Numbered from the stretch's first letter, positions 9,448-18,409 are shown. The stretch is 58,650 bases of DNA from Synergistaceae bacterium UBA1037 (GCA_002316795.1 DCEE01000046.1:1-58650); one strand, 5' to 3'. Made by a program: numbers and translations. The notes: a model not told the origin generated them from the sequence alone.

Positions 9448-10919
9448 TTTTGACCGCTCCCTTCATCAGCCTGTCTGAGATATTCCTGTATCCTGCGGGC
9501 AAGCGTTTTTCCTATGCCCGGCGCGGAGGCAAGGTTTTCTTCCGCAGTATCCATTATAGCCCTGGTACTTCCAAATTTTGTGATCAGCTGAGCAGCTTTT
9601 GTCCGTCCGACACCGGGGACTTCTTCCAGTTTGCTCCTTCTGAAATTCCTGCTTCTGGCAGCCCTGTGGGAAGTTATAGCGTACCTGTGGGATTCGTCCC
9701 TGACATACTGCAGAAGTTTGAGTGCGGGATCGGTACGATCCAGGCGCAAAGGCTCTTTTCGATCCGGGATGTAAATCTCCTCTTCTTCTTTCGCCAGCGA
9801 TATTATTGGTATGTCGGTGAGCTCGAGCTCCTTCATTGCCTCCATGGCAAACTCGAGCTGAACAGATCCTCCGTCAATAAGTATAAGCTGCGGCATCGGC
9901 TCCTGACCGTCGATGCATCTCCTGTATCTCCTGAGAAGAGTCTCCTTTATTGACCTGAAGTCGTCTATGCCCACGACGGTCCTGATGTTGAAGCGCCTGT
10001 AAAGGGAGGTGTTCGGATATCCCTGTTCGAAGACAACAACAACGCCGACGGTCTCCTTGCCGGAAGTGTGCGATATGTCGAACCCGTCTATACGCCATGG
10101 CAGCGTGGGCAGTTTTAAATGTTCCTGTAAACGGTTCAGAGTCTCCCAGTTGTTATCTCTGCCAGTCTCTATCTCGGGTATGCTGTTCCGCTGCCGGCTG
10201 ACTCTCCATATTGCGCGGATCGTGTCCCTGAGGACCGCAGCCTCTTCGAACTCAAGTTCCTGTACGGCTTTGTCCATCCTTTTGCGGAGTTTTTCGACAA
10301 GTTCAAGGCCCCTTCCCTGCAGCATCATTATAACGTCCGCAGTCCTCTCCCTGTACTCCTTTTCTGAACAGAGGCCTGCGCACGGTGCAAGGCAGTGCCC
10401 CAGCGCATGTCTCATGCATGGACGGATCTTCTTATTGGACTCCTTTATCTCCCCCTTGCAGTAGCGAAGGGGCAGATATCTCTCAATAAGGCGGAGCAGT
10501 TCCCTGACTTCTGATACCCTTACGAAGGGGCCGATGTAGACGGCATCGTCTTCTTGTCTGTGTCTGGTAACCACTATCCTCGGAAATTTTTCCGATGTGA
10601 CCTTTATGTATGCGTAGCGTTCGTTCATTTTTAGGTCTATGTTGAAAAAGGGCTGATAGAGTTTGATCAGCCTGTTTTCCAGGATAAGCGCCTCTATCTC
10701 TGTCTCCGTCCTGATCGTGGATATGTCCGATATGCTTTCCACCAGCTTCCTCAATCTGGGCGATGCGAAGCCTGAGTGGCGGAAATAGGATGAGACCCGC
10801 TTTCTGAGCGATTTGGCCTTGCCGACATAGATGATCTTTCCGTCGGGGTCACGCATCATGTAGACCCCTGGTTTGTCGGGGAATGATTTGATATGGTGCA
10901 GCAGGTCTTCTCTCTTCAA
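9444..10919 (-). CDS. uvrC: Excinuclease ABC subunit C, compact form
   Basis: UvrC makes both incisions during nucleotide excision repair with UvrA and UvrB. The N-terminal GIY-YIG nuclease begins PGVYMMRDPDGKIIYVGKAK, and the UVR UvrB-binding motif (VQELEFEEAAVLRD) lies near residue 215. The RNase H-like nuclease keeps its acidic residues (GFDISHT, IDDF, LIDGGS) and DESHRYAITSHR; two helix-hairpin-helix motifs end the protein. It has 491 residues rather than about 600. The usual segment between the UVR motif and the second nuclease is gone, placing the first catalytic aspartate near residue 280 instead of about 399. The frame is intact, so this is not a frameshift. It is divergent from cysS. 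Confidence 0.93.
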   Translation of the reverse strand: MKREDLLHHIKSFPDKPGVYMMRDPDGKIIYVGKAKSLRKRVSSYFRHSGFASPRLRKLVESISDISTIRTETEIEALILENRLIKLYQPFFNIDLKMNERYAYIKVTSEKFPRIVVTRHRQEDDAVYIGPFVRVSEVRELLRLIERYLPLRYCKGEIKESNKKIRPCMRHALGHCLAPCAGLCSEKEYRERTADVIMMLQGRGLELVEKLRKRMDKAVQELEFEEAAVLRDTIRAIWRVSRQRNSIPEIETGRDNNWETLNRLQEHLKLPTLPWRIDGFDISHTSGKETVGVVVVFEQGYPNTSLYRRFNIRTVVGIDDFRSIKETLLRRYRRCIDGQEPMPQLILIDGGSVQLEFAMEAMKELELTDIPIISLAKEEEEIYIPDRKEPLRLDRTDPALKLLQYVRDESHRYAITSHRAARSRNFRRSKLEEVPGVGRTKAAQLITKFGSTRAIMDTAEENLASAPGIGKTLARRIQEYLRQADEGSGQK

Positions 10920-11008
10920 AAAATATGGTCCTTTCCGTGATTGCTGATGTCGGGTTCATGGTATAGGATATCATAGTATGGATAAAGTAGCATTCAGGAG
11001 GTGCCATT

Positions 11009-12412
11009 ATGGCTCTGGCAGTTTATAACGACCTTACGAGGAAGAAGGAACCATTTGAACCGATAGAAAAAGGAAAGGTACGGTTTTACGTCTGCGGCCC
11101 GACCGTATACGATTTTTTCCACATCGGCAACGCGAGACCCTTCGTGCTTTTTGACGTATTCAGAAGATATCTTGAGAGTACGGGCTACAAGGTCATCTTC
11201 GTACAGAATTTTACCGACATTGACGACAAGATGATAAGGCGTGCCAACGAAATGGGCATCAGTGTCCCCGAACTGGCGGAAAAATTCATAGGCGAGTATT
11301 TTGAGGATGCCGATTCGCTTGGGATCAAAAGAGCCACAGTAAACCCGAGGGCTACGCACGAGATCGATGAGATCATCAGGATAGTCGGTACTCTTATCGA
11401 AAAGGGACACGCTTATGAAAAAGACGGGGATGTCTACTTCTCTGTCGTCAGCTTCCCCGAATACGGCAAGCTCTCTAAACAGGGTATCGAGGAACTGAAA
11501 AGCGGAGCAAGGATAGAAGTTGACGAGAGGAAAAATGATCCGCTCGATTTCGCCCTATGGAAGGCCAGCAAACCCGGGGAGCCCTTCTGGGAAAGCCCCT
11601 GGGGCAAGGGACGCCCCGGCTGGCATATAGAGTGCAGTGCGATGTCGACAAAGTATCTCGGCGACTCGATAGACATCCACGGCGGCGGAAGCGACCTGAT
11701 ATTCCCCCACCACGAGAACGAGATAGCCCAGTCTGAGTGCGCCTCAGGCTGTCAGTTCGTCAAATACTGGCTTCATAACGCATACATTATGATCGACAAG
11801 GAAAAGATGTCCAAATCCCTCGGCAACTTCATGACTGTCCGCGACATCAGGAAAAGGTTCAACCCTCTTGTGCTCCGCTTCTTCCTGCTGAGCGCACACT
11901 ACCGTTCGCCCATCAACTTCTCTAAAGAAGGGCTTGACCAGGCACAGAGCGCACTTGAAAGGATCAACAACTGCTATGCAGACCTGAAATTCGCAGCTGC
12001 GAACCGGAGACCGTGTCAAAAAGACAACGCCCTGTCCGCGGCAGTCGAAAAGGCTTCCCTTGGATACACCGAGGCTATGGAGGACGACTTCAACACAGCG
12101 GGAGCGCTCGGCTGCGTTTTCGATGTCGTAAGGGCCGTAAATGTCCATCTGACCGAAAACGAAGGTTTCTGCGAAGAGGGCATAAAGGCTGCCAGGGACT
12201 TCCTTGAAAAAGTCAACTGCGTATTCGGCTTCTTCAGCGAAGACCACTGTGACGATCCGGACGAGGATATCGACGCGCTTCTGGAAGAGAGGGCGGAGGC
12301 AAGGAAGAACAAAAACTTCAGGCGCTCTGACGAGATCAGGGATATGCTTGCAGAAAAGGGAATAATCATTGAGGACACTCCCCAGGGAGCACGCTGGAAG
12401 AGACAGATCTGA
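11009..12412 (+). CDS. cysS: Cysteinyl-tRNA synthetase
   Basis: This class I synthetase charges tRNA-Cys. It is the only plus-strand gene in the window. Signatures in order are the zinc-site cysteine and HIGH motif (CGPTVYDFFHIGNARPF), GWHIECSAMS, HHENEIAQSE with zinc ligands, and KMSKSLGNF. Its 467 residues match the family. AGGAGGTG lies five bases before the ATG. It is transcribed alone, divergent from uvrC and convergent with the aldehyde oxidoreductase locus. No T-box leader fits in the 89-base intergenic gap. Confidence 0.98.
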   Translation: MALAVYNDLTRKKEPFEPIEKGKVRFYVCGPTVYDFFHIGNARPFVLFDVFRRYLESTGYKVIFVQNFTDIDDKMIRRANEMGISVPELAEKFIGEYFEDADSLGIKRATVNPRATHEIDEIIRIVGTLIEKGHAYEKDGDVYFSVVSFPEYGKLSKQGIEELKSGARIEVDERKNDPLDFALWKASKPGEPFWESPWGKGRPGWHIECSAMSTKYLGDSIDIHGGGSDLIFPHHENEIAQSECASGCQFVKYWLHNAYIMIDKEKMSKSLGNFMTVRDIRKRFNPLVLRFFLLSAHYRSPINFSKEGLDQAQSALERINNCYADLKFAAANRRPCQKDNALSAAVEKASLGYTEAMEDDFNTAGALGCVFDVVRAVNVHLTENEGFCEEGIKAARDFLEKVNCVFGFFSEDHCDDPDEDIDALLEERAEARKNKNFRRSDEIRDMLAEKGIIIEDTPQGARWKRQI

Positions 12413-12425
12413 CCATCGACATTGA

Positions 12426-12471
12426 AAAAGGGCCCCGGACCTTTAAACAGGTACCGGGGCGTTTTTCTTTT
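12426..12471. terminator. Bidirectional rho-independent terminator between cysS and the moaD-like gene
   Basis: The stem GCCCCGG-ACCT pairs with AGGT-CCGGGGC (one bulged A) around a six-base loop at 12432-12460. On the plus strand GTTTTTCTTTT follows; on the minus strand CCCTTTTTC follows. It separates two convergent transcripts. Confidence 0.88.
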
Positions 12472-12487
12472 ATTCCAGGCCCCGGAT

Positions 12488-12766
12488 CTAACCTCCGCCG
12501 ATCAGTGGGAAGATCCTGACGTCATCCCCGTCCTTGAGCGGGGTGTCGTCCTTTTGCAGATGGAGCATGTGGTGTCCGTTGACAAGAATGTTGACCCGCT
12601 TTGAGATCTTATCCCCGTCCATGCAGAAATCCCGGAAAGCCTTTCCGTATTTTGCGCACAGATCCTCCATAAGAAGTGCAAGAGTTGGCCTGCAGGGCAT
12701 CATTACCTCTTTTGCCCCCACCATGGTCCTTATATCAGCGAAAAAACCGACCTTGATCACTCTCAT
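12488..12766 (-). CDS. MoaD/ThiS-family sulfur carrier protein
   Basis: This 92-residue ubiquitin-fold protein ends in Gly-Gly-Gly, the terminus that carries thiocarboxylate in MoaD-type proteins used to build pyranopterin dithiolene. Its place directly after the AOR-family gene suggests it supplies sulfur for the tungsten or molybdenum cofactor of that enzyme; such pairings are common. A GGGGGG tract abuts the ATG at 12766 with no spacing. A GTG two codons in (12760) is better spaced and may be the true start. No MoeB-like activating enzyme is encoded nearby. Confidence 0.85.
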   Translation of the reverse strand: MRVIKVGFFADIRTMVGAKEVMMPCRPTLALLMEDLCAKYGKAFRDFCMDGDKISKRVNILVNGHHMLHLQKDDTPLKDGDDVRIFPLIGGG

Positions 12767-12824
12767 CCCCCCTGAAAGATTTGCTTCTATGTGACTGATA
12801 CGATCTTACGTGTCAGGATGAAGC

Positions 12825-14639
12825 TCAGATGGTCATGAACTCCCTTAATCCAAGTGTCTCAAGTTTCTCCGGAGTAGGAACTCCGTTTTCATCCCATCCC
12901 CTTGCCTCGTAATAGTACGGCAGCATTTCAGGCACCCTGCTCACATTCCCCTTCATGGGGCCGGAGGATATCGGGTCATTGTACATCCTCTCCGGAAGAG
13001 CATCGTCAGCTTTTGTGAATCCGACGCTGAGGTTATAGAGCCTTTCGAGGTTGTATATCCTCTCTCCGGCAGCCGCAACGTCATCACCGGTGTATTCTAC
13101 GCCGGAAGCGCCTGTTATCTCACTCGCTATCGCTGGTGCGCCGAGGGCGAATGTCGTGAAAAGACACATTCCCGCAGAGTCAACTGCCGCGGTAAGGTCC
13201 TGGAAACCTTTTACCCATGCCGGTTTCTCCGCTGTCGACTGCTGGTCGAGTTTCTCCGGTAAGCCGAGTATTTCAGGGGATATTGTATATCCGCGGACAT
13301 GGCAGCCTCCCCTGTTCGAAGTGGCGTAATTGAGTCCTATGCCCTGTATTCCGCGCGGGTCGTATGCGGGCATCTCCTGTTTCTTTGCTGTCATCGATAC
13401 TTCGGGATGTCCATATTTTGTTCCCAGTCTGAAGGAACCCTCAGCCAGTTCGTTTCCAAAGCCTTTTCTGTATGCGGTTGCTTCTACCAGGTCAATAAGC
13501 GCGTCTGCGTTTCCAAACTTGAGATCATGGCCGGCCTCTTCCTTGTTTATGGCGCCCATTTCGTAAAGATCCATGGCCGCGGCGATCGTACTTCCCATTG
13601 TTATCGTATCAAGGCCAAGCTCGTTGCAGATGAAGTTGGCCTTGTTGACGGCGTCAATGTCATCGATGCCGCAGTCCGGGCCGAATGACCAGACTGATTC
13701 ATACTCCGGACCCTCGCCCTCACCGGCGTATTTACCCTCGCTCCATGCCACCCTTCCGCATCCTATGGAGCAGAAGGCGCAGGCCTTGTTCTTGTACATT
13801 CTGGTCGCTGCAAGCGATTCGCCGCCTACCTTGTCGGCCGTCTCAAAGTGCGACTCCCGGAAATTCCTTGTGGGAAGCGAACCTACCGAGTTAAGGATAT
13901 TTACGAGAATGTTCGTTCCGAATGCGGGAAGCCCTCCGCTGGTGACAGCGTTTTCCTTGAGCAGTTTCTTGCTTGCCCTTACAGCGGCGAGGAATTTATC
14001 CTTGTCTCCTATCTTAACACCTTTCGTTCCCCTGACTACGATCGCCTTAAGGTTTTTTGATCCCATGACGGCCCCTACTCCGCTGCGTCCTGCCGCCCTG
14101 TGGTCATCGTTCATTATGTTGGCGAAGAGGACCTTGTTCTCACCAGCCGGACCAATGCATGCAACTTTAGCGTCAGGGTCGTGTCTGGCAAGAAGCGCGC
14201 CGGTGGTATCAGGAACATTTTTGCCCCAAAGATCTGATGCATCGCAAAGTTCCGCCGTTCCGTTGTAGATGTTAAGATAGACGGGTCTTGGAGACTGCCC
14301 TTCAAAGATCACCATGTCATAACCTGCATATTTCAGTTCAGGACCCCAGTATCCGCCCGAGTTTGACCCGGCAAGCACCCCGTTCAGCGGTGCCCTGGTC
14401 ACGACTTCATATCTGCCCGTGCTGGAACCCATAGTTCCCGTCAGGACTCCGGTTGCGAAGATAAGGTTGTTTTCGGGTCCCAGTGCATCGACTCCGGGCC
14501 TGACCTCTTTCATGTAGTAATATACTCCCAGGCCTCTGCAGCCAAGGTATTTCTTTGCCGCATCCATATCGAGGGCTTCCTTTTTGACCGTGCCTTCCGT
14601 CAGGTTTACCCTCAGGATAGTCTCTGTCCAGCCTGCCAT
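12825..14639 (-). CDS. AOR-family tungsten (or molybdenum) aldehyde:ferredoxin oxidoreductase, WorL-type large subunit
   Basis: The family oxidises aldehydes to acids at a bis-pyranopterin tungsten or molybdenum centre next to one [4Fe-4S] cluster. The 604 residues are typical. The cluster ligands are visible as CAFCSIGC near residue 290 plus a late cysteine (AGMCLF) near 495. The pterin-binding segments are also present ([28 protein letters not shown]). GAGGAGGTG lies before the ATG, and the gene starts one base after the ferredoxin stop. Together with that ferredoxin and the NuoE/F/G-like genes upstream, it resembles the five-subunit WorABCSL enzyme described in Acetomicrobium. Metal choice and substrate cannot be read from sequence. 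Confidence 0.92.
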   Translation of the reverse strand: MAGWTETILRVNLTEGTVKKEALDMDAAKKYLGCRGLGVYYYMKEVRPGVDALGPENNLIFATGVLTGTMGSSTGRYEVVTRAPLNGVLAGSNSGGYWGPELKYAGYDMVIFEGQSPRPVYLNIYNGTAELCDASDLWGKNVPDTTGALLARHDPDAKVACIGPAGENKVLFANIMNDDHRAAGRSGVGAVMGSKNLKAIVVRGTKGVKIGDKDKFLAAVRASKKLLKENAVTSGGLPAFGTNILVNILNSVGSLPTRNFRESHFETADKVGGESLAATRMYKNKACAFCSIGCGRVAWSEGKYAGEGEGPEYESVWSFGPDCGIDDIDAVNKANFICNELGLDTITMGSTIAAAMDLYEMGAINKEEAGHDLKFGNADALIDLVEATAYRKGFGNELAEGSFRLGTKYGHPEVSMTAKKQEMPAYDPRGIQGIGLNYATSNRGGCHVRGYTISPEILGLPEKLDQQSTAEKPAWVKGFQDLTAAVDSAGMCLFTTFALGAPAIASEITGASGVEYTGDDVAAAGERIYNLERLYNLSVGFTKADDALPERMYNDPISSGPMKGNVSRVPEMLPYYYEARGWDENGVPTPEKLETLGLREFMTI

Positions 14640-14640
14640 A

Positions 14641-15117
14641 TTACTTCACCTCCTCAAGAGCCTGTTTCATTTTGGCCGAAAACGCCTTTTTCCTGTTGAG
14701 CGTTGCGGTATCGGCAGGTACATACTCGATCGCTGCAGTCGGGCAGAATTCAGCGCACAGGGGCTCTCCGTCGCAGTGATTGCATTTGATCGCGACTTTT
14801 GCGACCCTGTCGAACGCAATGTTCCCGAAGGGACAGGCCATAACGCACATCCTGCATCCGATGCACTTGTCGTCCTCCACCTTCACTACGCCTGTCTCCT
14901 CGTCACGTATCAGGGCTTTCGTCTTGCAGACCGCCATGCATGCCGCTTCTTCACACTGGAAGCACATCATCGGGACGTTGCTGCCCTTCGCGAACCTGAA
15001 TACGTTGACTCTGGATATCGCCGGCCTGCACTCCCCGTTGTGGGACAGTGAACATGCCAGTTCACAGGTCCCGCAGCCGATGCATTTCTCCGGCGAAGTT
15101 ATAAGTATCATTTCCAT
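14641..15117 (-). CDS. Four-cluster ferredoxin, WorS-type small subunit of the aldehyde oxidoreductase
   Basis: This electron-transfer subunit of 159 residues has four cysteine sets, each able to hold a [4Fe-4S] cluster: [35 protein letters not shown] and [14 protein letters not shown]. Such ferredoxins sit beside AOR-family subunits and carry electrons away from the metal site. I chose the ATG at 15117 because GGGAGG precedes it at eight bases; the upstream in-frame ATG at 15177 lacks a site and would add 20 unlike residues. It is followed immediately by the AOR gene and preceded by a structured leader (15170-15275). Confidence 0.88.
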   Translation of the reverse strand: MEMILITSPEKCIGCGTCELACSLSHNGECRPAISRVNVFRFAKGSNVPMMCFQCEEAACMAVCKTKALIRDEETGVVKVEDDKCIGCRMCVMACPFGNIAFDRVAKVAIKCNHCDGEPLCAEFCPTAAIEYVPADTATLNRKKAFSAKMKQALEEVK

Positions 15118-15169
15118 GCCGCATTCCTCCCTGTACTTTTTTGGATTCCCGTATGTGACCGGGTCGTGT

Positions 15170-15202
15170 AAAGACAAAAGGAGACCCGTAAAAGGTCCCC
15201 TT
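15170..15202 (-). terminator. Intrinsic terminator or attenuator upstream of the ferredoxin-AOR pair
   Basis: On the minus strand AAGGGGACC pairs with GGTCTCCTT (one G-U pair) around a 7-base loop, followed by TTGTCTTT. The plus-strand version would have an A-C mismatch, so it is built for the minus strand. It lies 53 bases before the ferredoxin start, inside the locus. Confidence 0.65.
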
Positions 15203-15213
15203 CTTTGCTAAGC

Positions 15214-15275
15214 GGCAGGCGGCGGGATCGCTCCCGCTGCCCAGTGCCCGCAGTTTCTTCATGAGATACTGCGGG
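15214..15275 (-). promoter_or_regulatory. Structured leader: two hairpins upstream of the internal terminator
   Basis: Reading the minus strand, the first hairpin is CCCGCAGT/ACTGCGGG (15275-15247), a perfect 8-base-pair stem. The second (15241-15214) is GGCAG-CGGGA, a GCGA tetraloop of GNRA type, then TCCCG, a 4-base bulge and CTGCC. The two precede the terminator directly. This arrangement looks like a riboswitch or attenuator controlling the cofactor-dependent subunits; a Moco/Tuco-type aptamer is one guess I could not verify. The same bases are also open in one minus frame, so a degraded gene remnant is an alternative. Confidence 0.45.
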
Positions 15276-15301
15276 TCGAAGGACAGATATTGTTGATGCT
15301 T

Positions 15302-16042
15302 TTATTTATTTTGAGATCCTGTCAAAAACTTGACGCTTTCAATATATTTTTGGCAGTGGTCGCAGTAGTCGCGGTCGTTCTCCGGCCTTCCTGCCCAGTC
15401 AAGCATTTCTTTTGTGGCAAAGAACATGCCGCACCTCCTGCACTGAAGGACATCGAACTCCTTATGCCAGATCTTCCTCTTTCCCGGAGACTCCTCATAA
15501 GTTATCTTTCCGGTCGGACATACAGTAGCACAGGAGAGACAGCCTATACATGCATCTGTTTCCATCTCATAAGGGGGCGCAACGTGTCTGTCAAAGCCTC
15601 TGCCTACAAGCTCTATAGCTTTTGTTCCGTTTGCTTCGCAGGCCCTTACGCATCTGCCGCACCTTATGCAGAGATCAGGTTCAAAAGCGAACCGCTCTTC
15701 ACGGCTGACGCCGTACCGGGCACAGAGCTGCTGGATGACGGGGGATTTGGGATTTCTGTTTATGAGAAGCTGAAGGACTGTCCTTCTTGCTCTCTTTACC
15801 CTTTCACTTTCTGTTTCCACAGAGATGCTCCTTGTCACCGGGAACATGCAGGAAGCAACTATCTTTTTTCTGCCGGGTTCCTCTATCTCCACGGAGCAGA
15901 GCCTGCAGTTGCCTTCAGGATTTAGTCCCTCGTGATCGCAAAGGGTCGGGATGTCTATCCCGTTTTCCTGCGCCGCATGCAGCAGGATAGTGCCTTTTTT
16001 GACCTTTATCGGTGTGCCGTTGATCGTTATCTCAATCATCAT
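15302..16042 (-). CDS. NuoG-like iron-sulfur subunit of the aldehyde oxidoreductase complex (WorA/BfuA-type)
   Basis: The protein is an electron-transfer subunit of 246 residues. An N-terminal [2Fe-2S] ferredoxin domain (CDHEGLNPEGNCRLC, then ASCMFPV) is followed by two [4Fe-4S] motifs (CIRCGRCVRAC and CIGCLSCATVCP). A C-terminal four-cysteine set (CRRCGMF then CDHC) may bind zinc or another cluster. It lacks the catalytic domain of NuoG and the H-cluster of iron hydrogenase. This architecture matches the small NuoG-like subunit of the electron-bifurcating Bfu-type enzymes. Its start overlaps the NuoF-like gene by 11 bases, with GAGGTG just upstream. Confidence 0.85.
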   Translation of the reverse strand: MMIEITINGTPIKVKKGTILLHAAQENGIDIPTLCDHEGLNPEGNCRLCSVEIEEPGRKKIVASCMFPVTRSISVETESERVKRARRTVLQLLINRNPKSPVIQQLCARYGVSREERFAFEPDLCIRCGRCVRACEANGTKAIELVGRGFDRHVAPPYEMETDACIGCLSCATVCPTGKITYEESPGKRKIWHKEFDVLQCRRCGMFFATKEMLDWAGRPENDRDYCDHCQKYIESVKFLTGSQNK

Positions 16043-17951
16043 TGCTCACCTCGTTTACTATTTCAACGGATGAGAAGGGACAGACTTCGAAGCAGGCACC
16101 GCATTTTATGCAGCCTGCCTGTTCAATGCGGTACTTCCCGCTCCCCGCGAGTTCGATGGTTTTGGTCGGACAGCTCTTTGAGCAAAGGCCGCAGCTTGTG
16201 CACTTCTCTTCATCGATCGTTATCCGGAACATTCCCGTGCAGACTCCGGCTCTGCAGAAGTGCTCCCTTTCATGCTCAACATATTCCTCATAAAAATATC
16301 TGATCGTAGAAAGCACAGGATTAGCTGCAGACTGCCCCAATGCGCAAAGGGCCGTGTCTGAGATGCTTTCTGCCAGCTCTTTCAGGGTGTCGGTGTCACC
16401 CTCCTGACCCATGCCTCCGGTAAGAGAGTGCAGTATTATCTGCATTTTTTTGAGTCCTTCCCTGCATGGTACACACTTACCGCAGGATTCCTCAACAAGG
16501 AAATCGATGAAATACCGTGCAATGTCCACCATGCAGGTCCTGTCGTCCATGACGATCATGCCGCCCGATCCCATCATTGAACCTGCCTGATCGAGGCTGT
16601 CAAAGTCGACAGGGGTATCGAGCATCGACGCGGGAAGGCATCCGCCGGACGGACCGCCTGTCTGTACCGCTTTGAAGGGCCGGGCCTTGGCTACTCCTCC
16701 TCCAATGCCGTATATCATCTCTCTTAGAGTGGTTCCCATAGGCACTTCGACAAGTCCGGTGTTCTTTACTTTACCGACCAGCGCGAAGACCTTTGTCCCG
16801 GAGTTGTTGGAAGAACCTGTTTCCCTGTACCGGGATGATCCGTTTGTTATGATCAGCGGAACATTCGCCCAGGTCTCAACGTTGTTCAGGACAGTCGGAG
16901 ACCCCCAGAGGCCCTTTTCTGTGGATCTTATATACTTGACCCTCGGGACTCCGGGCTTTCCCTCGATTGAGGTCATGAGCGCAGTGGATTCGCCGCAGAC
17001 AAAAGCTCCCCCGCCCTTGCAGATCTCAACATGGAAGTCAAATCCTGTGCCAAGGATGTCCTTTCCCAAAAGGCCGGCCTCTTCAAGAATGGTTATTGCG
17101 TTTGTAAGTCTCTTTACTGCGAGCGGATATTCATGCCTTACATAGATAATGCCTTCGCTTGAGCCGACAGCGTATGCTCCTATGGTCAGGCCCTCTATGA
17201 CAGAGAAGGGATCGCCTTCCATAAGCGCCCTGTCCATAAATGCCCCGGGGTCCCCCTCATCGCCGTTTACCAGAACATAGCGTTTCTCAGAGGACGAGCC
17301 GCGGCAAGATTCCCACTTTACCCCGGCCGGGAAGCCCCCTCCGCCTCTGCCTCTCAGGCCTGATTCCCTGACCTCAGCGCAGACCTCTTCAGGCGTCATG
17401 CTTTCAAGGGCCTTTAGCAGCCCTGAGTAACCGCCGTGCGCCAGATAGTCTTCCAGGTCCAGAGGGGACATGCTGCTCATATTGCCAAGGACGAGCTTTT
17501 TCTGTCCGGAAAGGAAAGGGATGTTTTCAGCCGTTGGATCCTCAGATGGTTTACCGTCTTTGCCGTACATGGCTTTTGCCATGTACGGGCGCCCTTCCTT
17601 CAAAGAATCCAGAATGCCGGCGGCGTCCTCCGGCGTGACCTTCCGGTAATACCAGCCTTCAGGTTCGACATGTACTATCGGACCGTTCTCGCATGGCCCC
17701 ATACATCCTGTCAAACCTGTCCTGAAGGTTTGGTCTTCACGGCAGATCATCACCTTGAGGTTTTGCCAGAAGGATCGGGGTCCCTCTGAAGATCTCTGTC
17801 CGATAAGCCTTTGGAATTCCTCCGCGACGGCAGGACTGCCGTTAGCAACGCATCCCGGTCCGCCGCATACCCATATTTCTTTGCCGGACCTCGTTCTGTT
17901 CGATAATTGTTCTTTGTAGGATCTCAGGGCGGAAAGGGTCCCGAATTTCAT
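16032..17951 (-). CDS. NuoF-like flavin and iron-sulfur subunit (WorB/BfuB-type NAD(H)-reactive subunit)
   Basis: At 639 residues this is the long form of NuoF. The N-terminal thioredoxin-like [2Fe-2S] domain (CGGPGC, then CMGPC) precedes the FMN- and NAD-binding core (GLRGRGGGGFPAGVKWE and VNGDEGDPGAFMDR). An SLBB domain follows, then ESCGKCVPCREG for a [4Fe-4S] cluster. Two more [4Fe-4S] motifs lie at the C-terminus (CTSCGLCSKSCP and CIKCGACFEVCP). In Bfu-type enzymes this subunit joins NAD(H) to ferredoxin by electron bifurcation. The start overlaps the NuoE-like gene in an ATGA junction with AAAGGGGG upstream. I rule out complex I because no Nuo membrane genes are near. Confidence 0.92.
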   Translation of the reverse strand: MKFGTLSALRSYKEQLSNRTRSGKEIWVCGGPGCVANGSPAVAEEFQRLIGQRSSEGPRSFWQNLKVMICREDQTFRTGLTGCMGPCENGPIVHVEPEGWYYRKVTPEDAAGILDSLKEGRPYMAKAMYGKDGKPSEDPTAENIPFLSGQKKLVLGNMSSMSPLDLEDYLAHGGYSGLLKALESMTPEEVCAEVRESGLRGRGGGGFPAGVKWESCRGSSSEKRYVLVNGDEGDPGAFMDRALMEGDPFSVIEGLTIGAYAVGSSEGIIYVRHEYPLAVKRLTNAITILEEAGLLGKDILGTGFDFHVEICKGGGAFVCGESTALMTSIEGKPGVPRVKYIRSTEKGLWGSPTVLNNVETWANVPLIITNGSSRYRETGSSNNSGTKVFALVGKVKNTGLVEVPMGTTLREMIYGIGGGVAKARPFKAVQTGGPSGGCLPASMLDTPVDFDSLDQAGSMMGSGGMIVMDDRTCMVDIARYFIDFLVEESCGKCVPCREGLKKMQIILHSLTGGMGQEGDTDTLKELAESISDTALCALGQSAANPVLSTIRYFYEEYVEHEREHFCRAGVCTGMFRITIDEEKCTSCGLCSKSCPTKTIELAGSGKYRIEQAGCIKCGACFEVCPFSSVEIVNEVSNDD

Positions 17952-18409
17952 TCAAAGGCCCCCTTTGTGATAAGTTCTGCAGCTTTGGCAGGGTCCATCC
18001 TGCCAAAAGAATCATCGCCGCAGGTGATGACCGGAGCCAGGGCGCATGCACCGACACAGTTCACTGTTTCAAGTGTGAATTCTCCGTTTTCAGTCACGTC
18101 TCCCGCTTTTATGCCAAACCTTTTCTCCAGCTCATGGAGCACTGCGGCAGAGCCGCGCAGGTGACATGCGGTGCCCATGCAGACACGTATGATCTTTCTT
18201 CCTTTCTTTTTCATGCTCAGCGTCCGGTAAAAGGTCGCAACGGCAAAAACGCGGCTTTCCGAGACGCCGAGATATTGGGCAACAGCACGCATTGCCTCCG
18301 TTGATATGTAGTTTTCTGATTCCTGGATATCGAGAAGAACAGCAAGCAAATACCTGGGATCTTGCTTATAGGTAAGCAAAACCTCAGCGATTCGATCGAT
18401 CTCCCCCAA
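17948..18409 (-). CDS. NuoE-like [2Fe-2S] subunit (WorC/BfuC-type)
   Basis: This is a thioredoxin-fold [2Fe-2S] protein that partners the NuoF-like subunit. The four ligands appear as CMGTAC near the middle and CVGACALAP towards the C-terminus; FYRTLSMKKKG precedes the first pair as in the family. I chose the TTG at 18409, preceded by GAGGGGG at good spacing, because the protein then begins at the usual place (GEIDRIAEVLLTYK). A TTG at 18442 is also in frame but lacks a ribosome binding site. It is the first gene of the aldehyde oxidoreductase locus. Confidence 0.85.
   Translation of the reverse strand: MGEIDRIAEVLLTYKQDPRYLLAVLLDIQESENYISTEAMRAVAQYLGVSESRVFAVATFYRTLSMKKKGRKIIRVCMGTACHLRGSAAVLHELEKRFGIKAGDVTENGEFTLETVNCVGACALAPVITCGDDSFGRMDPAKAAELITKGAFE

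Noticed and set aside
9448..11008. FMN riboswitch controlling the rib genes
   Set aside because: ribD overlaps uvrC, and the short uvrC-cysS gap holds no FMN-type conserved blocks.
15062..15262. Small minus-strand open frame across the structured leader
   Set aside because: No ribosome binding site, it runs into the ferredoxin gene in another frame, and the hairpins explain the sequence better. A gene remnant remains possible.
15302..18409. Iron hydrogenase or complex I
   Set aside because: The NuoE/F/G-like proteins lack the H-cluster domain, and no Nuo membrane subunits or hydrogenase maturation genes are near.
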